Origin: JBHIBR01 sp046759145 [NCBI: Nitrospinota bacterium]
GTDB lineage: Bacteria; UBA8248
Reading direction: 5' to 3'
Assembly (NCBI GenBank): GCA_046759145.1
Contig: JBHIBR010000149.1
Span: 1-5,354 of the forward strand
Length of the DNA: 5,354 bases
The notes below the pieces were generated by a model. It saw nothing but the letters and a program-made list of their open reading frames with translations. It did not search any database and had not been told where the DNA came from. Below are positions 1-3,541 of this stretch, one piece after another. A program made the position numbers and the translations under genes. Numbering within the stretch: the stretch's first letter is position 1; each line of letters opens with the position of its first letter.

Positions 1-262
1 GAGGCGGGACGACTCATTGCCCTCGCTCAGGGCGGTCGTGGCATGGTGGTGGGAACCCCTCGCCCGCAGTTCCGTTGACCGCAGGCGAACTTTTCGGGCG
101 CTTGCCTTTGGCCCGAGGGGCTGCGACGCTCTCCGCAGCCGGGGTAAAGAAATGGGTGGCTACGGAGGGTCGCCTGGCGGCCGACCTCGCAGCCGTCGTC
201 CTCGGGCCCGGCCAGATGGCCCCGCGCCCGGGGGTTTTTCTCCCTCCTGATGGAGGGGAGCG

Positions 263-300
263 AAAGAGAAAACCCATTGATCTGACTTGGGTTGGACCCA
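263..300 (-). promoter_or_regulatory. Possible attenuator-like switch inside the structured RNA
   Basis: On the minus strand, UGGGU (300-296), AACCCA (293-288), UGGGUU (276-271) and a GAGAAAAACCC segment (242-232) can pair in mutually exclusive ways: first with second, second with third, or third with fourth. When the second and third pair, the hairpin is followed at once by the U-rich tract UUCUCUUU (270-263), as in a Rho-independent terminator. The stem is only 6 bp with three G-C pairs, so a real terminator is uncertain. If used, it would give an RNA of about 180 nt instead of more than 440 nt. Confidence 0.25.
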
Positions 301-421
301 TCGAGGCCGGGTGCGGCCGGAGAGGGGACAAGCCTCCGGAGTAAGCCGTAACCAACTGATTTCGGCTTCACTTGCCCCCTCACACCGTTCACCTTCCGGC
401 CTCCTCAATAACCTCTTCTCT

Positions 422-439
422 CCCGCCGGCGCTAGCGGG
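422..439 (-). other. 5'-terminal hairpin of the leftward RNA
   Basis: CCCGC and GCGGG form a 5-bp G-C stem with an 8-nt loop. It begins three or four nucleotides after the predicted transcription start near 442. A hairpin at the very 5' end is common in stable bacterial RNAs because it protects against 5'-end-dependent decay; that role is inferred here. No T-run follows on either strand, so I do not call it a terminator. Confidence 0.4.
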
Positions 440-449
440 CTCGATCCTA

Positions 450-478
450 AATATAGGCGTAGATAGAGCGAAAGTCAA
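450..478 (-). promoter_or_regulatory. Sigma-70-type promoter driving the leftward structured RNA
   Basis: On the minus strand the -35 box is TTGACT (478-473), the spacer is exactly 17 nt (472-456) and the -10 box is TATATT (455-450). Each box differs from consensus at one position and the spacing is ideal. The predicted start is a purine near 442. No protein start with a good ribosome binding site follows within 100 nt; the highly structured region follows instead. The same -35 hexamer and the same spacing occur in the promoter at 3403-3431. Confidence 0.7.
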
Positions 479-532
479 TAGGAAATTCTCACTCGTACGC
501 ACAATTCCCATTGGCGGAGGTCAGAGCCAAGG

Positions 533-562
533 TTGAAGCGGCCCTCGCAGTCGTGCGATACT
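533..562 (+). promoter_or_regulatory. Weak candidate promoter for the methyltransferase gene
   Basis: TTGAAG (533-538) and GATACT (557-562) are separated by 18 nt. Each matches four of six consensus positions. It is the best forward pair I found between the structured RNA and the gene, and would give a leader of roughly 110 nt. It is much weaker than the two minus-strand promoters in this window, so the true start may lie elsewhere. Confidence 0.28.
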
Positions 563-608
563 TTGGTGAAATTCCGAGGTTCGCCTTTTATCGAATGGCG
601 GCCGGGGT

Positions 609-638
609 GGCGGTGTTGCTCCGGGAAAGTGGACCGCC
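609..638 (+). promoter_or_regulatory. Leader hairpin upstream of the methyltransferase
   Basis: GGCGGT (609-614) and ACCGCC (633-638) form a perfect 6-bp stem with an 18-nt loop, ending 26 nt before the ribosome binding site. It could affect translation or mRNA stability of a gene whose product must be dosed carefully. It could also be chance pairing in a GC-rich leader. Confidence 0.3.
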
Positions 639-664
639 GAGGCGCACCTTAGGGCTGAGCGGAT

Positions 665-677
665 AAGGAGGTCCTCC
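665..677 (+). promoter_or_regulatory. Ribosome binding site fixing the GTG start of the methyltransferase
   Basis: AAGGAGGT (665-672) lies five nucleotides before the GTG at 678, which sets the start. The site is followed at once by CCTCC, so GGAGGTCCTCC is a near-perfect inverted repeat. Folded on itself (GGAG with CTCC, 3-nt loop) it would hide the ribosome binding site, but the tiny loop makes this hairpin only marginally stable. Confidence 0.75.
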
Positions 678-2129
678 GTGCCTGAAAACACCCTCTATTA
701 TGGGGATAATCTGGAAATCCTCAAAGCCTACCTATCAGACGAATCGGTTGATTTGGTCTACCTAGACCCCCCGTTCAAGAGCAACCAGGATTATAACGTG
801 CTATTTGCCGAGCAAGACGGTTCTCGCTCGGCTGCACAGATTAAGGCATTCGAGGACACTTGGCGATGGGATCAAGCGGCTGCGGCAGCTTTTGAAGAAA
901 TCGTAGAGCGAGGAGGCCGCGTTTCTCAAGTTATGCTAGCATTTCGCGGATTTCTCGGCGGAAACGACGTGCTAGCCTACTTGGCGATGATGGCCCCGCG
1001 CTTAGTAGAACTACGGCGAGTGATGAAGCCGACAGCCTCAATCTATTTGCATTGTGACCCGACGGCAAGCCACTATCTGAAGCTGCTCATGGACGCCGTT
1101 TTTGAGCCAAAGAATTTCCGAAACGAGATTGTATGGTGCTACGCTGGTGGAGGCATTCCCAAGAAAGACTTCCCTCGAAAACACGACGTGATTTTCCGCT
1201 ATAGTAAAAGTGACCAATGCTTTTTTGCGCCCGTGTACCGTCCTTACAGCCCAGGTACAGTCCAACGCGGCAGAACAGCGGTAAAGGGAAAGTACGCAGA
1301 GTCGGGGCTTCGGAAAGAGGGAACCCCAGTCAACGACTGGTGGCCGGATGTTCCCAAAATCACAAGCCCCACAGACCCGGAGAAGCTGGGCTATCCAACG
1401 CAAAAATCGGAAGCCCTTCTGGAGCGAATTGTCCAGGCTAGTAGCAAAGAAGGCGATGCGGTTTTAGACCCTTTCTGTGGCTGCGGAACAGCCATTGCTG
1501 TTGCCCAAAGGCTCAACCGTCAGTGGATCGGAATTGACATTACGCATCTGGCCGTTGGCTTAATTAAACACCGCCTTTTTGATGTTTTTGGTCTCATAGA
1601 AGGGAGGGATTATATCGTGCATGGCGAACCAGAGGATCTGGCTGGCGCTCGCCAACTAGCCCATGATGATCCATTTCAGTTTCAGGCGTGGGCACTGGGT
1701 TTGCTAGGAGCACGGTCGGCGGATCAGAAAAAAAGTCGAGACCGCGGGATCGACGGAAGGCTTTATTTTCACGACCAGCCGACAGGAGGCAAGACCAAGC
1801 AGGTTATCTTTTCAGTGAAGTCGGGGCATATAACTGTTGAACACATCAGAGGCTTACGCGGTGTGGTCGAACGGGAGAAAGCCGAAATTGGCGTTTTTCT
1901 GACGCTAGAGGAACCAACAAGAGAGATGCGCCGTGAGGTAGCCACCGCTGGCTTCTACGTTTCTCCCTGGGGCAAGCATCCCCGCCTCCAAATCTTGACG
2001 ATCGGCGAAATTTTAGAAGGCCAAGTCATTGATTTTCCACCGATGAGCCAAGTTAACCGAACTTTCAAGAAGGCGCACAAGCCTAGGCGAAGACCACCAA
2101 GGAACCTAGAACTGGAACTTCAGGAATAA
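678..2129 (+). CDS. Beta-class DNA methyltransferase fused to Mrr-like nuclease domain
   Basis: This 483-residue protein is predicted to transfer a methyl group from S-adenosylmethionine to an adenine N6 or cytosine N4 in DNA. The catalytic motif IV, DPPF (residues 30-33), comes before the cofactor-binding motif I, LDPFCGCGT (263-271), which is the beta-class order. GIDI (285-288) gives the acidic residue expected just after motif I. YPTQKSEALLERI (239-251) is the usual run-up to motif I in this family. Residues about 330-455 form an extra domain: GIDG (357-360) followed by SVK (379-381) fits the D...(Q/S)xK active site of Mrr-type PD-(D/E)XK nucleases, and a helix-rich tail ending around AGFY (424-427) continues the fold. 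The C-terminus (about 463-476) is basic. Base composition is well below that of rnr, which suggests transfer. It may be a self-contained restriction-modification enzyme or a methylase whose nuclease-like domain only binds DNA. The recognition site cannot be read from the sequence. Confidence 0.9.
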   Translation: MPENTLYYGDNLEILKAYLSDESVDLVYLDPPFKSNQDYNVLFAEQDGSRSAAQIKAFEDTWRWDQAAAAAFEEIVERGGRVSQVMLAFRGFLGGNDVLAYLAMMAPRLVELRRVMKPTASIYLHCDPTASHYLKLLMDAVFEPKNFRNEIVWCYAGGGIPKKDFPRKHDVIFRYSKSDQCFFAPVYRPYSPGTVQRGRTAVKGKYAESGLRKEGTPVNDWWPDVPKITSPTDPEKLGYPTQKSEALLERIVQASSKEGDAVLDPFCGCGTAIAVAQRLNRQWIGIDITHLAVGLIKHRLFDVFGLIEGRDYIVHGEPEDLAGARQLAHDDPFQFQAWALGLLGARSADQKKSRDRGIDGRLYFHDQPTGGKTKQVIFSVKSGHITVEHIRGLRGVVEREKAEIGVFLTLEEPTREMRREVATAGFYVSPWGKHPRLQILTIGEILEGQVIDFPPMSQVNRTFKKAHKPRRRPPRNLELELQE

Positions 2130-2196
2130 AACCCATCCGCTGTCAACAACTTCTAAATTTTGGGTAATTTTCATGGAAGCTCTATCGGACCGATTC

Positions 2197-2235
2197 CCCG
2201 CCGAGCTGGGGAGGATCAGCCTCGAAGGCGGCGGG
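2197..2235. terminator. Possible bidirectional terminator between convergent genes
   Basis: CCCGCCG (2197-2203) and CGGCGGG (2229-2235) pair perfectly and enclose a smaller hairpin, GCTG (2205-2208) with CAGC (2217-2220). The position, between the stops of the methyltransferase and the HEPN gene, suits a shared terminator. Neither strand has a clear T-run straight after it, so Rho-independent activity is doubtful. A second weak option lies closer to the methyltransferase stop: ACCCA (2131-2135) with TGGGT (2161-2165), followed by AATTTT. The rest of 2130-2335 shows no gene. Confidence 0.25.
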
Positions 2236-2335
2236 CCCTTCCTTAGCGCTCGGTGGCCTCGGATAGGCGAATCATCTCACTTCGGCGGGCGGAGGGAAAA
2301 CAGGCGTTATATGGGCAGAGATCCAGGAGGGCAAT

Positions 2336-3028
2336 CTACTTGACGCTTGTATCAACCGCCCGAAGAATCTTTTGAGCAACCTCCAGCAGGCTATTGCAGT
2401 GTTGCACCATGTCGTCACGGCGTCGAATGCTTCGATTCCGGGTCGGGTGATCAAAGTCAATGTCCAGCTCGTGAATGATTTTATTTCGAATCAGAAAGAC
2501 CGGCCGTAAGTCAGTCACACCAACTCCGACCTCTTTTGGATCAAGGCCCAAATACTTAACGGACCTGTTCAGCTCTTCAACAGACTGCAAGCTGCCAGAA
2601 GTCAGGTCCTGCACGAGCGCATCAACCAGCCTGCTCTGAGGGGAGGCGCCAGAGAGCAGCCGCGCAAGAAACTTGGTTCCCCCGATTGCATCCGGATCCT
2701 CCGCCGGGCCCCTGATCTTTCTCGCGGCGTAAGTTTCCACTTCCGCCTGTGCCGCCTCGTTCCGGCCTACAATTGTGGGTAGCGCCTCCCGGACAAGCTG
2801 CTTGAGCATGGAGTCTAACCCCGCCGCAGCAAACACCACCATAGCCCGGAGAAGGTCTTGCTCTTCGTCCGTAGTGGCTCCCCCTCTAGCCCCCCTGGCT
2901 TTCCGAATATTGTCGAAGGCGTGCAGCAGAGCCCTAGCTGTATCGTGGGCGTGTTTGAGAATCAAGTGCGCCTTCTTGGTCTGCTCAGCGGCGGATTCTT
3001 TAGGCGCAGGCCTGATGACCTTAGACAC
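2336..3028 (-). CDS. HEPN-domain protein, probable RNase
   Basis: The product is a 230-residue, mostly alpha-helical protein with no signal peptide or membrane segment. Near its C-terminus, IRNKIIHELD contains Arg181 and His186 in the spacing R-x4-H, the catalytic signature of HEPN ribonucleases; the asparagine after the arginine is also typical. A hydrophobic helix around residues 61-82 (starting RAMVVFAAAGLDS) resembles the N-terminal helix of the HEPN bundle. HEPN domains of this kind act as metal-independent RNases in toxin-antitoxin, abortive-infection and restriction-linked systems. The start is GTG, with GGAGG six nucleotides upstream (3035-3039). The gene lies downstream of the YjzC-like gene on the same strand and converges with the methyltransferase-nuclease. 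No MNT-type antitoxin is visible. The exact HEPN subfamily is uncertain, with RiboL-PSP-like or MAE_28990-like as candidates, and activity is inferred from the motif alone. Confidence 0.72.
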   Translation of the reverse strand: MSKVIRPAPKESAAEQTKKAHLILKHAHDTARALLHAFDNIRKARGARGGATTDEEQDLLRAMVVFAAAGLDSMLKQLVREALPTIVGRNEAAQAEVETYAARKIRGPAEDPDAIGGTKFLARLLSGASPQSRLVDALVQDLTSGSLQSVEELNRSVKYLGLDPKEVGVGVTDLRPVFLIRNKIIHELDIDFDHPTRNRSIRRRDDMVQHCNSLLEVAQKILRAVDTSVK

Positions 3029-3146
3029 CTTCTACCTCCGGTCTGGCTTGTTCGCACAAACTCGCCCTGCTGGGGAAGTGGAAAACACTCGGGCACACGA
3101 AGTCATCCTCAAAGGCCATGTTACACGCCCGCCCTTCTCAGCGCTG

Positions 3147-3344
3147 CTACTTCTTCCCCTTATGCTTCGTGAGGTCCACGATCACAAAGCGCTGCCCAGG
3201 CTCCGGGGTCGGGGGAAACGGCTCGCCCTCGACGACGGTGCGCTCCTCACCTGTGCCGCCACCCCGCGGCCCCACAATCTCCGCTTGGCCTGATCGGGGC
3301 ACGCGCTCTCCCGGCTTGAATGGACCCTTGCTGCCCTTGGCCAC
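3147..3344 (-). CDS. YjzC-like small protein
   Basis: This 65-residue protein carries the pattern of the YjzC family: FKPGERVPRSG near the N-terminus (residues 9-19), then AEIVGPRGG (21-29), GEPFPPTP (40-47) and a C-terminal IVDLTKHKGKK. Family members are small proteins of unknown function, so none is assigned. The start is the GTG at 3344-3342: a perfect AGGAGG (complement 3351-3356) sits six nucleotides upstream and the family similarity begins there. The same frame is open further upstream, but an ATG-initiated longer form would include unrelated residues and bypass the promoter leader. The gene is preceded by a near-consensus promoter and a leader hairpin. HEPN follows 118 nt downstream with no clear terminator between, so the two are probably co-transcribed. 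Confidence 0.72.
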   Translation of the reverse strand: MAKGSKGPFKPGERVPRSGQAEIVGPRGGGTGEERTVVEGEPFPPTPEPGQRFVIVDLTKHKGKK

Positions 3345-3350
3345 TTCGAA

Positions 3351-3356
3351 ACCTCC
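3351..3356 (-). promoter_or_regulatory. Ribosome binding site fixing the GTG start of the YjzC-like gene
   Basis: The minus strand reads AGGAGG, then TTCGAA, then GTG. The perfect Shine-Dalgarno match at good spacing decides the GTG start over longer upstream extensions of the same frame. Confidence 0.8.
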
Positions 3357-3374
3357 TAAATTTGGAATAACGGA

Positions 3375-3391
3375 CGGCGCCCCATGCGCCG
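3375..3391 (-). promoter_or_regulatory. Leader hairpin of the YjzC-like gene
   Basis: CGGCGC and GCGCCG form a perfect all-G/C 6-bp stem with a 5-nt loop. It lies inside the roughly 52-nt leader, between the predicted transcription start near 3396 and the ribosome binding site at 3356-3351. A hairpin this stable in an otherwise A/T-rich leader suggests a role in mRNA stability or control, but no ligand-binding motif is visible. Confidence 0.4.
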
Positions 3392-3402
3392 CCAATATTT
3401 CC

Positions 3403-3431
3403 ATTATAGAAAATTTCTCGGTGCAAGTCAA
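3403..3431 (-). promoter_or_regulatory. Near-consensus sigma-70 promoter for YjzC-like and HEPN genes
   Basis: On the minus strand TTGACT (3431-3426) and TATAAT (3408-3403) are separated by exactly 17 nt. The -10 box is perfect and the -35 box has one mismatch. The predicted start is near 3396, giving a leader of about 52 nt to the GTG at 3344. It means the YjzC-like and HEPN genes need not depend on read-through from rnr. Confidence 0.8.
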
Positions 3432-3541
3432 AGAAAATGTTGGGGCGATGGGGCTCAATACAATATCTTGTGTATTCGTGGATTATCTTCTGTTCAGGAT
3501 TACCATATAAGGGTAAGCCCGCCTAGGCGCGCCCCCTCCCG

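Larger units (their letters stand above)
1..442 (-). ncRNA. Large structured RNA of unrecognised class (runs off left edge)
   Basis: No reading frame here looks like a protein, but the stretch is packed with long complementary segments. Reading leftward from the predicted start near 442 they are: 422-426/435-439; a roughly 100-nt arm made of 303-310/396-403 (8 bp), 311-316/385-392, 322-332/371-381 (11 bp) and 343-348/363-368; 232-242/266-275 with inner 242-247/252-257; 95-101/224-230 (7 bp) enclosing 110-118/200-208 (9 bp) and 119-126/187-194 (8 bp), which lead to a junction with 131-140/158-167 (10 bp) and 168-172/182-186; then 61-70/78-87 (10 bp) and 9-13/35-39 with 19-23/29-33. Pairs 328/375, 136/162, 65/83 and 68/80 are G-U on the minus strand but A-C on the plus strand, which favours minus as the sense strand, as does the promoter at 450-478. 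RNase P RNA, tmRNA, SRP and group II domain V signatures were looked for and not seen. The 3' end is unknown. It could instead be a long leader for a gene left of the window; an ATG at 17-15 (minus) would begin one. Confidence 0.62.

Noticed and set aside
3-344. Open plus-strand frame ending in TAA at 342-344 that could be the 3' end of a gene entering from the left
   Set aside because: The translation has no recognisable motif, several frames on both strands are open here as expected in GC-rich DNA, and the region is better explained by RNA structure.
1-360. HEARO / IscB omega-RNA-like RNA on the plus strand
   Set aside because: Some plus-strand stretches seemed vaguely reminiscent, but no IscB, IsrB or HNH gene is present, the helices are more continuous on the minus strand, and the promoter faces the other way.
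27-392. Minus-strand 121-codon GTG frame downstream of the promoter at 450-478
   Set aside because: The ribosome binding site is weak, the composition is odd (many Pro, Arg and Gly), no family is recognisable, and its first bases lie inside a long RNA stem.
1-442. tmRNA on the minus strand, suggested by the frequent rnr-smpB-ssrA order
   Set aside because: No tRNA-like T-arm, no CCA end context and no tag-peptide frame ending in ALAA or AVAA could be found.
3021-3119. A 32-codon minus-strand ORF (ATG at 3119) between the YjzC-like and HEPN genes, overlapping the HEPN start by 8 nt
   Set aside because: Translational coupling would be possible, but there is no clear ribosome binding site before the ATG and the peptide matches nothing I recognise.
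2775-3293. Plus-strand frame of 172 codons opposite the HEPN gene
   Set aside because: It is an antisense shadow of the HEPN and YjzC-like genes with no motif of its own.
3345-3458. N-terminal extension of the YjzC-like protein to an upstream ATG at 3458
   Set aside because: The extension would start upstream of the predicted transcription start, and the internal GTG has a perfect ribosome binding site exactly where family similarity begins.
3511-3541. Rho-independent terminator after rnr
   Set aside because: CGCCTAGGCG is palindromic but has almost no loop and no T-run follows on the minus strand.
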